NCBI RefSeq assembly: GCF_903944925.1
Contig: NZ_CAJATU010000063.1
Coordinates: forward strand, 1-64,000
Reading direction: 5' to 3'
DNA from: an uncultured Rhodopila sp.
GTDB taxonomy: Bacteria > Pseudomonadota > Alphaproteobacteria > Acetobacterales > Acetobacteraceae
Length of the DNA stretch: 64,000 bases
The translations under genes and the position numbers were made by a program. Under the pieces are notes generated by a model, which saw only the letters and a list, made by a program, of their open reading frames with translations, did not search any database and had not been told where the DNA came from. Positions 1 to 13,587 of this stretch are shown here, one piece after another; the stretch's first letter is position 1; the number at the start of each line of letters is the position of its first letter.

Positions 1-57
1 ACGCGGCCGACACCGGTGCAGCAAAAGGCGTTCGATCTGCTGGGCGTCGCGGTGTAG
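1..57 (+). CDS. C-terminal end of an unidentified protein (partial)
   Basis: An open frame enters from the left edge and ends at a TAG at 55-57, giving the last 18 residues (TRPTPVQQKAFDLLGVAV). The tail is loosely like the C-termini of some transposases, but it is too short to assign. It lies 80 bases upstream of a helix-turn-helix gene that looks N-terminally short, so an insertion next to that gene is possible. The frame could also be chance. Confidence 0.3.
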   Translation, partial: TRPTPVQQKAFDLLGVAV

Positions 58-139
58 CCAGTAGCAAGCGGCTGAAGCGGCATTTTTTGCAACGCCATCA
101 ATGGTTTATGTAAAACTAAAGTAGGAAGTTCGGGCTAGT

Positions 140-355
140 ATGAAACTTCGTTCAGCCCTGATGATCGCGCTCGAACAGCACATCCAGGCCAAGGGTTGGA
201 CTCAGGCCGAAGCCGCGCGGGTGCTGAACATGACGCAACCTCGCGTGTCGGACCTCATGCGCGGCAAGATCGACCTGTTCGGTCTGGACACGCTGGTCAA
301 TATGCTGACCGCGGCGGGGATGCGGGTCGAGATCAACGTCGCCGCGGCGGTGTGA
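140..355 (+). CDS. XRE-type helix-turn-helix protein, antitoxin-like, possibly N-terminally shortened
   Basis: A 71-residue protein that is almost entirely one HTH domain (TQAEAARVLNMTQPRVSDLM, about residues 21-40), followed by the GKIDLFGLDTLVNML segment typical of the XRE/HigA-like antitoxin group. Family members usually carry 20-30 more residues at the N-terminus. Here an in-frame stop at 122-124 rules out a longer form, and no clear Shine-Dalgarno site precedes the ATG. No toxin gene is adjacent. The domain call is firm; a role as antitoxin or other repressor is inferred from the family. Confidence 0.7.
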   Translation: MKLRSALMIALEQHIQAKGWTQAEAARVLNMTQPRVSDLMRGKIDLFGLDTLVNMLTAAGMRVEINVAAAV

Positions 356-381
356 AGCTGGCCTCCTGACCGCCCCGGACC

Positions 382-4539
<4,158 letters not shown>

Positions 4540-4598
4540 TGGTTCATGATGGACGAAGTTTGCCCGATTCGCGAACCCGGCTCTTTTGACCCGGCCGG

Positions 4599-5009
4599 CT
4601 ACCCCGGATAGTGCAGCGGCACTGTAATAGCCTCGCCCGGGACGAACGCTGCGTCGTCAAACCGCGGCGGTCCGAACCGCATCCTGGCGTCGCGGCTGAA
4701 CCCGAAGCCCTGCCGGGGCGCGCCGAGCAGACCGTATTGCAACGGCTGATTGCCAGCCTCGTCATGATAGACGGCGGCTGCCCAGGTCCCGGGCGGGACG
4801 CCGGGGACGCGCACGGTGACCTCGCCGATGCGGGCCGGGGCTTGTCCGTGATAGCCGCAGGCGCCCTTCGGGAAGTTCGCCTTGTCGCAGATGGCAACGA
4901 CAACCCGGCCCTGATTGCTGCGGATGCCTGTGACGGTGACATCCAGGTTTGTCGCATGGGCGGGCGCGACAGCCAGCGCGGCGCAGGCCAGCAGCCATCC
5001 GGATTTCAC
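4599..5009 (-). CDS. Secreted DUF2141 domain protein
   Basis: A 136-residue protein. It begins with a signal peptide (MKSGWLLACAALAVAPAHA) and continues with a beta-rich domain that matches DUF2141: TNLDVTVTGIRSNQGRV, an AICD segment, and GTWAAAVYHDEAGN. Its start overlaps the stop of the CrtI-like gene upstream by 4 bases, so the two are translationally coupled. DUF2141 proteins are often found beside carotenoid desaturase genes, but their biochemical role is not known. Export to the periplasm is inferred from the signal peptide. Confidence 0.85.
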   Translation of the reverse strand: MKSGWLLACAALAVAPAHATNLDVTVTGIRSNQGRVVVAICDKANFPKGACGYHGQAPARIGEVTVRVPGVPPGTWAAAVYHDEAGNQPLQYGLLGAPRQGFGFSRDARMRFGPPRFDDAAFVPGEAITVPLHYPG

Positions 5010-6535
5010 GCGGAGACCCGTTCAGCCGGGGCGCGGGCCATATCGTTGTGCAGGCTGTCGGCGGCGATCCATCCCGACATCAGAACCATCGGCATGCCGG
5101 GTCCCGGATGCGCCGCCCCGCCCGCGAGGTACAAGCCCTTCAGGTCGCGCGAACGGTTGCCCGGCTTGAATGCGCCGAAGAAACGGCCATGGCTGGCCAA
5201 TCCGTAGATCGCGCCATCGAGTACACGATACCGCTCATGAATATCCTGCGGCGTCAGCGCGGATTCAAATATAATGCGCTGTGTTAAATCGGCCATGCCG
5301 GCGCACCGGCCGAGCTTGTCGAAGATCACCTGCCGATATGCCGGCAGCATCCGCTTCCAGTCATGGTGCGGTCGCAAATACGGCGTGTGCACAAGGATGT
5401 AGATCGCATCGCCGCCGGGCGGGGCGACGGAGGGATCGGTGCGGGCCGGGGCCGCGATATAGCATGTCGGGTCCGGCGCTGGTTCGCCCTTGCGGTAGAT
5501 CCAGTCGAATTCCTGCTTCGGGTCGGCCGAAAAGACGAAGTCGTGATGCGCAAGATGGTTATAGGCGCGGTTCAGACCGAGATACAGCACGACACCGGAA
5601 CAAGCGGGGTCGGACTTCCAGCGCCCGGCGAACTGCGCCGCCGGTTTTCCGCCGACAAGTTCGCGATAGGTGCGAATCGCGTCCATATTCGAAACGACCG
5701 CGCTGAGGCGGATGGTCTCGCCAGCGTCCGTTCCGACACCGGTAACCCTGTTATCGTCGCTGAGGATGCGTTGAACCCCCGTGCTCAACCTGATATCGAC
5801 GCCAAGATCCGTCGCCAGCGCCTGCAAGGCCGCCGGCACCGCGCCGGTGCCGCCCATCGGATACCATACGCCGCCGCCGGTCTGCATATGGGCGATGGCG
5901 CACAGCACAGCCGGTGAGTTGTAGGGCGACGAACCGACATATTGCACGAAGTGATCGAGCATCTGCGCCACCCGCCCGTCGGGCACCCGCCGCCGGATCG
6001 TTCCGGCGACTGTGGTGCCCATGCGCAGGCTGAGCACGTCCCGCAAGGTTGCGAGGTCCATGTTCTTGCGCAGGTCGAGCGTGTCGCCGATATCCTCGAC
6101 CGAGCGCCAGAAGAAGAACTTCTCCGAGACTTCATGCAACTTTTCCGCCAGCTTCATGAAGTCGCGGAAACCTTGCTGCGATCCGGGGGCGAAAGCAGCG
6201 ATGTTGTCGGCTGTGCGCGGGATGGCTTCGTTCAGGTCGAGCCTTGACCCGTCATCGAAGAAGCAGCGCCATTGCGGATCGAGCCGCCGCATGTCGAGCG
6301 CCTTGTGCATGTCGCGCCCGGCTTCGGCGAAGACACGTTCCAGCACGCGCGGCACGGTCAGGATCGTTGGCCCCATATCGAAACGGAATCCATCCTTGTC
6401 AAGCACCGCGGCTTTGCCGCCGAGCCAGGGGTTCTTCTCGAACAGGATGACCTTGTGGCCGCGCGCGGCCAGGGTGCAGGCCGCCGCCAGCCCGCCCAGC
6501 CCGCCACCAATGACGCCGACGGGCGGGGAGTTCAT
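5006..6535 (-). CDS. CrtI-family carotenoid desaturase/oxidoreductase (first paralogue)
   Basis: A 509-residue FAD enzyme. The N-terminal dinucleotide-binding motif is GVIGGGLGGLAAACTLAARG, followed by LFEKNPWLGGKA. The C-terminal CrtI signature is LYLAGGAAHPGPGMPMVLMSG. CrtI-type enzymes insert double bonds into, or otherwise oxidise, carotenoid backbones at the membrane. The exact substrate (C40 phytoene or neurosporene, or C30 diapophytoene) cannot be read from sequence alone. It is third in a four-gene operon and starts 3 bases upstream of the stop of the next CrtI-like gene, so the two genes are tightly packed. No phytoene or squalene synthase gene lies in the window. Confidence 0.88.
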   Translation of the reverse strand: MNSPPVGVIGGGLGGLAAACTLAARGHKVILFEKNPWLGGKAAVLDKDGFRFDMGPTILTVPRVLERVFAEAGRDMHKALDMRRLDPQWRCFFDDGSRLDLNEAIPRTADNIAAFAPGSQQGFRDFMKLAEKLHEVSEKFFFWRSVEDIGDTLDLRKNMDLATLRDVLSLRMGTTVAGTIRRRVPDGRVAQMLDHFVQYVGSSPYNSPAVLCAIAHMQTGGGVWYPMGGTGAVPAALQALATDLGVDIRLSTGVQRILSDDNRVTGVGTDAGETIRLSAVVSNMDAIRTYRELVGGKPAAQFAGRWKSDPACSGVVLYLGLNRAYNHLAHHDFVFSADPKQEFDWIYRKGEPAPDPTCYIAAPARTDPSVAPPGGDAIYILVHTPYLRPHHDWKRMLPAYRQVIFDKLGRCAGMADLTQRIIFESALTPQDIHERYRVLDGAIYGLASHGRFFGAFKPGNRSRDLKGLYLAGGAAHPGPGMPMVLMSGWIAADSLHNDMARAPAERVSA

Positions 6536-8082
6536 ACCGCCTCCTTGAGATCGGCTTCGTATCGATCTGCGGTAAGCCGAAGATCCTGCATGAGCAATTT
6601 GCTGGTGATGCGGGCGGATTCGAAAATCACCGGCAGGCCGCTGCCGGGATGGGTGCCTCCGCCGACGAGGTAGACGCCATCCAGATCCTCGAAGCGGTTC
6701 CGCGGCCGCATATGCAGCATCTGGCCGAGATTGTGTGACAGGTTGAAAGTAGCACCGGTATAGACGTTAAGATCGTACTCCCAATCCGTCGGCGTGACGA
6801 TCTTTTCGAAACGAATGCGCCGTTCGACATCCGTGATGCCCATGCGCTGGAGTCTTTCCAGCGTCAGGGCACGAAACCGCTGCTTGTTTGCCTCCCAATC
6901 GATACCCTCGCCGATACGCCGGCTAACCGGAACCAGGACGTAGAGTGTCGAATGACCGCCTGGTGCCAGATGCGGGTCTGTTTTGCAGGCGTTCTGCACA
7001 TAGAAGGACGGATTGACCGGTGGCGCGCGGCCGTTTTCGATCTCCGCGAAGTTGTGGCGGTAGTCGCGCGACAGGTAGATGGTATGGTGATCAAGACCCG
7101 GCGTCTGGCCCTCCAGTCCAAGATACATCATGAAGGTGGAGCAGGAGAATTTGCGTGTTGCGATGCGCCGATCGGACCAGCGGCGGCGCAACGTGTCTGG
7201 AACCAGGGTGGTCATGGCCTGGGCGAAATCGGCGTTGACCACGACCGCATCGAACCGTTCCGTTCCGCGCGCCGAGCGAATGCCTACGGCCCGGCGGCCT
7301 TCGAACAGGATTTCCTGCACGGGCGAGCCAAGCCGCACATCCACACCGGCTTCCCGCGCGACCCGGCCCATCGCCGACATCACCGCGCCGCAGCCGCCGC
7401 GCGGGTGCCAGACGCCGAATTCGTATTCAATGAACGACAGGATACTGAACAGGCTGGGACAGCGGAACGGCGACATGCCGAGATATTTACTTTGGAACGA
7501 AAACGCCAGCCGTACCCGCTCATCCTTGAAGTAGCGGGCGAGGTATCGGTCCAGTGTCTGGTGCGGACGCAGGCTGGGCAAAGATTTCAGCATGCCCGGC
7601 CGCAGCAGGTCGAGCACGCTGTTCAGCGGCGATGCCAAGGCTGGCTCGAAAGCTTTCAGCTTGGCGCGGTTGTCGTCCATGAAGCGGCGCAGTTCGTTTG
7701 CGTCGCTTGGCGAGAATTTCGCGATTTCGCGCGCCATTTCCGGCATATTGGACGTTGCGCTGATTGCGCCGCCTTCTTCGAACAGAAGCCGGTATTGCGG
7801 ATCGACGCGCAGCAATTCGACCTCCCGGTTGAGGTCCTTGCCGCAAGCGGCAAAAATTTCGGACAGCACGCGGGGATACAGGAAGAATGTCGGCCCGCGA
7901 TCGAAGCGGAACGTGCCGGCGGGTGAGCGCGCCTGGATCGTTGCGGAACGGCCGCCGACATGATCGAGACGCTCAAAGACGGTCACCGAGGCGTCTGTCT
8001 GAGACAGCAACATTGCGGCGGCAAGACCTCCCGGTCCCGCGCCGATGATGGCAATACGCGGCGTACGTGTTTGTCCGTTCAT
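6532..8082 (-). CDS. CrtI-family carotenoid desaturase/oxidoreductase (second paralogue)
   Basis: A 516-residue FAD enzyme with IAIIGAGPGGLAAAMLLSQ at the N-terminus and VYLVGGGTHPGSGLPVIFES at the C-terminus. It is clearly homologous to its downstream neighbour but well diverged from it, which suggests a different step, such as desaturation versus terminal oxidation or saturation. It follows the alpha/beta hydrolase gene after 18 bases and overlaps the next crt gene by 4. The AGGGAGTTCCGA stretch before the ATG includes a plausible ribosome binding site. The step catalysed is not assigned. Confidence 0.88.
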   Translation of the reverse strand: MNGQTRTPRIAIIGAGPGGLAAAMLLSQTDASVTVFERLDHVGGRSATIQARSPAGTFRFDRGPTFFLYPRVLSEIFAACGKDLNREVELLRVDPQYRLLFEEGGAISATSNMPEMAREIAKFSPSDANELRRFMDDNRAKLKAFEPALASPLNSVLDLLRPGMLKSLPSLRPHQTLDRYLARYFKDERVRLAFSFQSKYLGMSPFRCPSLFSILSFIEYEFGVWHPRGGCGAVMSAMGRVAREAGVDVRLGSPVQEILFEGRRAVGIRSARGTERFDAVVVNADFAQAMTTLVPDTLRRRWSDRRIATRKFSCSTFMMYLGLEGQTPGLDHHTIYLSRDYRHNFAEIENGRAPPVNPSFYVQNACKTDPHLAPGGHSTLYVLVPVSRRIGEGIDWEANKQRFRALTLERLQRMGITDVERRIRFEKIVTPTDWEYDLNVYTGATFNLSHNLGQMLHMRPRNRFEDLDGVYLVGGGTHPGSGLPVIFESARITSKLLMQDLRLTADRYEADLKEAV

Positions 8083-8100
8083 TCGGAACTCCCTTGCTCC

Positions 8101-9036
8101 CTAAAGAGGAAGCCCCGGCGATCCGGCAACCCCGAGAGTCGGAACACAAACGCGGCAACCAAGCTGTGCGACCTCGTCGACGGCCTGAATCACCGCGTTC
8201 GGACTGGTGTGTTGCAGCATATGGCCGACGCCCGGCAGCGTTATGAGGCGGGCCTGTGGCAGGCGGCGGGCGATCCAGGCAGCGTGCAGGTGGGGATCCG
8301 CCGTCCTGTCCGCGGCGCCCGCCAGCACGACGGTTGGAACCCGCAGATGGCGCAATGCGTTACGGCGGGCGAACATCGCGGCGTTGAACCCGAACAACTC
8401 GGCGGCCATCGTCTGAAGCGTGTCGGATTTCACCAGATCGCGAAGCGGCATTGCGCGCAGGTAATCCGGCACCCGATTTGGCGCAAAGGCGGCAACCAGA
8501 CGGTTGCGACCGAACCAATCCGCCAGCACGGGATAGACCCAGTCGCGTACAAAACGACCGACCAGCGGCATCAACGCCAGGCGCAGCAGCGGCATTCGCG
8601 CGGGGCGGGTCGGTCGGCAGAACGGCGCGATCAACACCAGGCCGGCAATTTCGTTCGGAAAACTCAGCGCATAGCTCAACGCCACCGCCGCAGCAATCGA
8701 ATGTGCCGCAATGATTGGCCTGACAACTCCGGATTTTCGTAACACGCCACGCAGCCATGCCGCTTGCTCATCGGGTCGCAACCGGCTGCGTCGCAAACTG
8801 CTGCTGCCACCGTAACCAGGCCGATCAGGAACGATCAGGCGATAGCGGCGGGAGAGGGGGAGGAGGGGGAGGGCAATTTCTTGTGCCATGCTGCCAAGTC
8901 CGTGCAATGCGACGACGGGCGGCCCATGGCCTTGATCGAGCACGTGGCATTGGCGGCCATCGACGCGCATGAAATCGGCGTCGTCGAGCGTCCAGCTTAC
9001 AGTGTTGCAATCTTGCGAGGGAGATACGTTTGTCAT
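8101..9036 (-). CDS. Alpha/beta hydrolase with unusual nucleophile elbow
   Basis: A 311-residue alpha/beta hydrolase-fold protein. HGLGSM (about 45-50) forms the oxyanion-hole region and PDRPGYGGS follows strand 4. The nucleophile elbow reads A-H-S-I-A around Ser113 instead of the usual G-x-S-x-G. A likely acid (GAADRT) and a base (GVGHML) are present. It is the first gene of the carotenoid-type operon, with about 80 bases between its start and modD as promoter space. Carotenoid ester or intermediate processing is possible from context only. The altered elbow may still be active, or the protein may be non-catalytic. Confidence 0.8.
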   Translation of the reverse strand: MTNVSPSQDCNTVSWTLDDADFMRVDGRQCHVLDQGHGPPVVALHGLGSMAQEIALPLLPLSRRYRLIVPDRPGYGGSSSLRRSRLRPDEQAAWLRGVLRKSGVVRPIIAAHSIAAAVALSYALSFPNEIAGLVLIAPFCRPTRPARMPLLRLALMPLVGRFVRDWVYPVLADWFGRNRLVAAFAPNRVPDYLRAMPLRDLVKSDTLQTMAAELFGFNAAMFARRNALRHLRVPTVVLAGAADRTADPHLHAAWIARRLPQARLITLPGVGHMLQHTSPNAVIQAVDEVAQLGCRVCVPTLGVAGSPGLPL

Positions 9037-9116
9037 GGCGGCGACGGAACGCGGGCTGGCCGGTTCCGTTTTCGCGTCCGCGCTTGCAACTAATCGTGTG
9101 CCGGGTGGTCAGGACT

Positions 9117-9974
9117 TTAGCTGATCGGGAGGCTTCCGACCGTAATGGTTACATGCACATCGCGTGGCGGTGCCGAATACGGGGCGGACGTGGCCAGCAC
9201 GTCCGCCCCCGCAGCGGCATAGGCGGCGGCGTTCGTCGCGCTCACACCGCCCGCCGCAACGATCAATGGCCGGTGCGGCAGCGAACCGAGCGCCGCGGCA
9301 ACGCGCGCCACCGAATCCGGCGAAAATTTTTCCAGTTGCAGGATGTCGGCGCCAGCCTGCGCGAACGCCAAGGCTGTTTCGATATCGTTCACCTCGACCG
9401 CCAATTTTCGCTCCGGTGCCGCGGCACGCAGACGGGCTATTGTCGCAGCCGGATCGAGCCCGGGCAGGAATGCGCGATGTTCGGGAAATACCAGGACCGT
9501 ATCGGACAGGCCGGTGCGATGCATCACCCCGCCGCCGGAATGAACCGCCTTGATCGACAGAAGCCGGGTCAGCGGGACCGCCTTGCGAGTGCAGGCGATG
9601 ACCATATCGGGCCGCTGCCCTCGTGCTGCATCTGCAATGGCGTGCACCGAGGTGGCAATGCCGGAGGCCCATTCCACCAGCGTCTGAGCCGCTTTCCAAC
9701 CTGCGTGCAATGTCGCCGCCGGGCCGGTTGCTGTCAGCAATGGCGTGCCTGGTTCGGCCGCCTGGCCGCTTCGGGTGATCAGTTCGACCCTGGCGCCGAG
9801 GCGGGCCAGCAGCCGGGCAGCCTCTTCCGTTGCACAGGCGACCATGGCGTGACGCGCCGCGAAGCGCATCACGCCCGGTTCGCTGCCGATACCCAATGCG
9901 GTCGTCGTCAGATCGCCGAAACCAGCGTCCTCGGCAATAAGGCGATCGATGTCCGCATCAGGCACGTAGACCAT
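9117..9974 (-). CDS. modD: ModD, nicotinate-nucleotide pyrophosphorylase-like protein
   Basis: A 285-residue protein of the NadC fold. It keeps the phosphoribosyltransferase-like segments TRKAVPLTRLLSIKAV, GGGVMHRTGLSDT and a C-terminal AAGGVSATNAAAYAAAG barrel strand. This form, as opposed to true NadC, is called ModD and is usually found with molybdate transport genes. Its reaction is not established. Here it is the last gene of the fixABCX unit, starting 3 bases after the fixX stop, so it should be made under nitrogen-fixing conditions. A link to molybdenum supply is inferred from the family name and context. A quinolinate phosphoribosyltransferase activity cannot be excluded. Confidence 0.85.
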   Translation of the reverse strand: MVYVPDADIDRLIAEDAGFGDLTTTALGIGSEPGVMRFAARHAMVACATEEAARLLARLGARVELITRSGQAAEPGTPLLTATGPAATLHAGWKAAQTLVEWASGIATSVHAIADAARGQRPDMVIACTRKAVPLTRLLSIKAVHSGGGVMHRTGLSDTVLVFPEHRAFLPGLDPAATIARLRAAAPERKLAVEVNDIETALAFAQAGADILQLEKFSPDSVARVAAALGSLPHRPLIVAAGGVSATNAAAYAAAGADVLATSAPYSAPPRDVHVTITVGSLPIS

Positions 9975-9977
9975 GAA

Positions 9978-10271
9978 TCAGCCGAACTTGAACAGAACGC
10001 CGTATCCGCCGCGCGGATAGTTCCATTCGACCTCGCCCGTCTCTGCGCAGACGACGCGGCAGGTGCCGCATTCCATGCAGCCATCCGCAACGATTTCGAC
10101 CTGGCCTTGCTCGTTTTCAGAGTAGCAATTGGCCGGGCAGGTGGTGACCAGCGACTTCAATTCAGGCGAAGGTATTGCGTGATCCTTGACCTTGATGTGC
10201 GGCTTGCCGGCGTCAACGACGTACCGGTTCTGATACAGCTTCTCTTCGATGCGTGTGTTGAGTGTGCTCAT
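9978..10271 (-). CDS. fixX: FixX ferredoxin-like protein
   Basis: A 97-residue ferredoxin-like protein of the electron-transfer flavoprotein-quinone oxidoreductase type. Cysteines lie in TTCPANCY and [12 protein letters not shown], enough for a [4Fe-4S] cluster of the FixX kind. It partners FixC in the FixABCX complex, which bifurcates electrons from NADH to quinone and to ferredoxin or flavodoxin for nitrogenase. It lies 12 bases downstream of fixC and 3 bases before modD. The length is typical. Confidence 0.95.
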   Translation of the reverse strand: MSTLNTRIEEKLYQNRYVVDAGKPHIKVKDHAIPSPELKSLVTTCPANCYSENEQGQVEIVADGCMECGTCRVVCAETGEVEWNYPRGGYGVLFKFG

Positions 10272-10283
10272 TGATGCCTCCTG

Positions 10284-11594
10284 CTAACGCCAGGCCCGCG
10301 CGAACCGCAGCCCATCAGCGACCAATCCAGCCAAGCCACGTTGCTTCCGTACACTTTTGAAGATCTCGGATTCTTTCGCTGTCTTTGCCTTGCCATCCAC
10401 GCGCAGCCAGGTCTGCGCGATCCCGCTCATCATGCGCGGATACAGGTCGAGCAACTGGCGATTGCCATGCAGCAGGGCCGGTATCTTCTGATACTTGCGC
10501 ATATCCTTCAGCACGAAGCTGTCTTCCAGCCGCTTCTTGTACTCGGCCAGATTGACTGATGTGCAGGGTTCACGGCGGCGCTTCAGCCACACGATCGTTT
10601 CGCCAGCCAACCGCCCCGACGTCATTGCGAGGTTGGAACCCTCACGATGCACCGCGTTGACCAGGTGGGCGGCATCGCCGGCCACCACCCAACCGTTGCC
10701 GTAAATCTCCGGCATTGCGCGGAAGCCGCCTTCGGGGATCAGATGGGCGACGTATTCTTTCACCTCCGACCCTGCGATCAAGGGCGCGATCGACGGGTGT
10801 TGCTTGAAGGAGTCAAGCAGGTTGTAAGGCTTGATGCCGCTCTTCGCCATGTCACTGACGATGCAGCCGATGCCGATGGAAACGGATTCCTTGTTGGTAT
10901 ACAGGAAGCCGGTGCCGGTCATGCCCTTGGTGATCGTGCCCATCGCCTCGATCACCACGCCCGCGTCACCCTTCAGGTTGAAGCGGCTTTCCACCACGTC
11001 CTGCGGCAGAAAGTGCATTTCCTTCACCGCCAGGGCAACGTTGTCGGGCTTCAGCTCCTCGCGCAGGCCGGAGCGCTGTCCGACCAGTCCGTTGACGCCC
11101 TCCGCCATCACAACGACATCCGCCAGCAACGGACCGCCGTGGCGATCGGTCAGCACGCCGATGACGTTGCCTTTGGTGTCCTTCACCAGCTCGGTGACGG
11201 TCGTTTCACACAACACGATCCCGCCGGCTTCGCGCACCTTGGAGCTGAACCAACGGTCGAACTGGGCGCGGATGATCGTGTAGCGGTTCGGCTTTTCCTC
11301 ATTGAAGTCTTCCGACCGGTAATGCATCCCGGTGTGCGAGGAATCATCCATCATCCAGATACGCTGTTCGATGACATGCCGTTCCAGCGGCGCATCTTCC
11401 CGGAAGTCCGGAATAATCTTCTCCAGCGCGTCGGCGTACAGGATGGCGCCCTGCACGTTCTTCGAGCCGGGATACTCCCCGCGCTCTAGCTGCAGCACCT
11501 TCAGGCCGGCTTTGGCCATTGTGAAGGCCGCCGCATTGCCGGCCGGACCGGCGCCGACGACGATAGCGTCAAAACGTTCCTGAACTGTGGCCAT
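10284..11594 (-). CDS. fixC: FixC, FAD-dependent ETF:quinone oxidoreductase homologue
   Basis: A 436-residue flavoprotein starting [20 protein letters not shown], with the FAD-binding GxGxxG near residues 14-19 and the second FAD motif [20 protein letters not shown] in the C-terminal half. FixC forms the membrane-associated, quinone-facing part of FixABCX. Its length and both motifs are typical of nif-associated FixC. It sits 5 bases downstream of fixB in the fixABCX-modD operon, which has a -24/-12 promoter before fixA. Confidence 0.96.
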   Translation of the reverse strand: MATVQERFDAIVVGAGPAGNAAAFTMAKAGLKVLQLERGEYPGSKNVQGAILYADALEKIIPDFREDAPLERHVIEQRIWMMDDSSHTGMHYRSEDFNEEKPNRYTIIRAQFDRWFSSKVREAGGIVLCETTVTELVKDTKGNVIGVLTDRHGGPLLADVVVMAEGVNGLVGQRSGLREELKPDNVALAVKEMHFLPQDVVESRFNLKGDAGVVIEAMGTITKGMTGTGFLYTNKESVSIGIGCIVSDMAKSGIKPYNLLDSFKQHPSIAPLIAGSEVKEYVAHLIPEGGFRAMPEIYGNGWVVAGDAAHLVNAVHREGSNLAMTSGRLAGETIVWLKRRREPCTSVNLAEYKKRLEDSFVLKDMRKYQKIPALLHGNRQLLDLYPRMMSGIAQTWLRVDGKAKTAKESEIFKSVRKQRGLAGLVADGLRFARAWR

Positions 11595-11599
11595 TTTCG

Positions 11600-12691
11600 T
11601 TACCCCGCCAACCGGTTGACAGACAGACGCTTGCGGAACGCGTCAGTCAGCGCTGGCAAAATTTCGATCGCATTGCCGACCACCGCGAAATGCGCAAAGT
11701 CGAAAATCGGCGCGTTGCGGTCGGTGTTGATGGCGATGATGGTGTCGGCACCCTCGACGCCCACACGATGCTGGATTGCACCGGAAATCCCTGCCGCGAT
11801 ATACACCTTCGGCCGGATCGTCTTCCCCGTTTGGCCGATCTGCCGATCGGCGTCCATCCAGCCTTTCTGAACCAGGGGACGAGAGCCGCCCCATTCTCCG
11901 CCGAGCACCGATGCCAGCGCCCGCACAAGCTGCAGGTTCTCAGGCGACCGCAGGCCCATGCCGCCGGCGACGACGATGTCGGCGTAAGCGAGCTGGGCCT
12001 TGTTGCTGTCCCTGTCGGGGAGGAAGCGCAGCACTTTGGTGATGATGTCGATTTCATGCAGACCGGCCGCGTGCTCAATGATGCGGCCCCGCTTGCCGGG
12101 AGCGCTGGGCGGCATGGCCATGACGCGCGGCCGGATCGTTGCCATCTGCGGACGGAAGTTCAGCGTGTGGATGGTGCAGAGCAACGATCCGCCGAAGGTG
12201 GGGCGGGTCGCGGCAAGCGAACCTTCATCGTCGATCGCCAGTTCGGTGCAATCGGCAGTCAGGCCGGTCAGCAAAGTCGTCGCTACCGCACCCGCCAGGT
12301 CGCGCCCGAGAACCGTAGCGCCCAGCAGGAAAATCTCCGGCTGGTAGGTGTTGACGAGATCCGTCATAACCTTCGTATACGGCTCGTTTCTGTAGTGTTC
12401 AAGAACCGGATCGGCGCAGATATAAACGAGATCGGCATCATGCTCCCAGACCTGGAGTGCCGCCTCTTGCAGGGCGGCACGGTTGCCGCCGAGTAGAACG
12501 CCGGCCAGTTCCACGCCCAGCTTGTTGGCAAGCTTGCGGCCTTCACCCAGGAGCTCGAGTGAGACAGGATGGATTTCCCCGTGTTCGTACTCGATGAAAA
12601 CCCAGACGTGCTTGTAGCTTTTGAACCGCTCCGGCAGTTCCTTCTTCATTCCTGCGCGGCTGGGCGCGGCGGGAGTTGGTGCGGTTGCCAT
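11600..12691 (-). CDS. fixB: FixB, electron-transfer flavoprotein alpha subunit
   Basis: A 363-residue ETF alpha homologue. The start [10 protein letters not shown] at 12691 is chosen over an upstream in-frame extension because it lies 13 bases after the fixA stop and is preceded by GGAAGCGGACC. The C-terminal half has the ETF-alpha FAD site: [21 protein letters not shown] followed by [18 protein letters not shown]. Together with FixA it forms the electron-bifurcating flavoprotein that feeds FixCX and reduces the nitrogenase electron donor. About 60 N-terminal residues precede the ETF domain, as in other nif-linked FixB proteins. Confidence 0.95.
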   Translation of the reverse strand: MATAPTPAAPSRAGMKKELPERFKSYKHVWVFIEYEHGEIHPVSLELLGEGRKLANKLGVELAGVLLGGNRAALQEAALQVWEHDADLVYICADPVLEHYRNEPYTKVMTDLVNTYQPEIFLLGATVLGRDLAGAVATTLLTGLTADCTELAIDDEGSLAATRPTFGGSLLCTIHTLNFRPQMATIRPRVMAMPPSAPGKRGRIIEHAAGLHEIDIITKVLRFLPDRDSNKAQLAYADIVVAGGMGLRSPENLQLVRALASVLGGEWGGSRPLVQKGWMDADRQIGQTGKTIRPKVYIAAGISGAIQHRVGVEGADTIIAINTDRNAPIFDFAHFAVVGNAIEILPALTDAFRKRLSVNRLAG

Positions 12692-12704
12692 GGTCCGCTT
12701 CCTT

Positions 12705-13559
12705 TCAGTAACCGGCTGCGGTGCGCAGCAGTTCGGCTTCCAGAGCCGGCTGCGTCGCATATAGCTGTGCGATGATGTCTTCCGCGATCGTTTCTGCGTC
12801 GCGTTCCCGCGTCTCGATCGGAACCGCCTTCGTCGCACGCGCCTTGGGCGCGAACACGCGTTTCACCACCGTCGGTGATCCTCGCAGGCCGCAATTGCCC
12901 ATTTCGGTGATGCCGGCAGCCTGGGCGTTCCAGGTCACCAGCTCCGCCCGGGCGCCGCGCAGCACATCGACGATCGAGCCGCGGCGGACTTCATTACTGC
13001 CTTCCAGCATGGTGATCAGCGCGGGCAGGGCGGTCTTCAGTTCCTGCACGCCACCTTCGGCGCGGCGGGACACCGTGATCGACTTGCCGGCCAGGTCGAC
13101 CTCTGAGATCCCGGAAACATACGTTAGTTGCTGCAGACCCAGGCGCCGCGCGATGCCCGGACCGACCTGAGCCGTGTCTCCGTCGATGGTCTGCTTGCCG
13201 GTAAAGACGACTTCCGGCACACCCCAGGTCTCGCCGATCTTGAGAATGGCCTGAGACAGGGCGTAGCTGGTCGCCAGGGTATCTGAACCCGCGAAGAAAC
13301 GATCAGTCAACAGAACCCCGCGATCGGCGCCGATGCCAAGAGCCTTGCGCAGGCTGTCCTCGGCCATCGGCGGCCCCATGGTCAGCACCGTCACCGTGCC
13401 GCCGAGCCGATCGCGCAGGCGCAAAGCCTCCTCCAGCGCAAACAGGTCGTACGGGTTGATGATGGTGGGCACCCCCTGGCGCATGATCGTGTTGGTAACG
13501 GGATGCACGCGGATCTGCGCACTGTCCGGTACCTGCTTGATGCAAACGACGATGTGCAT
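12705..13559 (-). CDS. fixA: FixA, electron-transfer flavoprotein beta subunit
   Basis: A 284-residue ETF beta homologue that opens with [18 protein letters not shown]. This start is preferred because AAGGAG lies 6 bases upstream; an in-frame codon at 13577 would fall at the expected transcription start. Motifs include [19 protein letters not shown] and [20 protein letters not shown], both typical of ETF beta. It is the first gene of fixABCX-modD and lies behind an exact sigma-54 promoter and NifA box. It couples NADH oxidation to low-potential electron delivery to nitrogenase. Confidence 0.96.
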   Translation of the reverse strand: MHIVVCIKQVPDSAQIRVHPVTNTIMRQGVPTIINPYDLFALEEALRLRDRLGGTVTVLTMGPPMAEDSLRKALGIGADRGVLLTDRFFAGSDTLATSYALSQAILKIGETWGVPEVVFTGKQTIDGDTAQVGPGIARRLGLQQLTYVSGISEVDLAGKSITVSRRAEGGVQELKTALPALITMLEGSNEVRRGSIVDVLRGARAELVTWNAQAAGITEMGNCGLRGSPTVVKRVFAPKARATKAVPIETRERDAETIAEDIIAQLYATQPALEAELLRTAAGY

Positions 13560-13587
13560 GGCCACTCCTTTCTTCACTAGTGCTATG

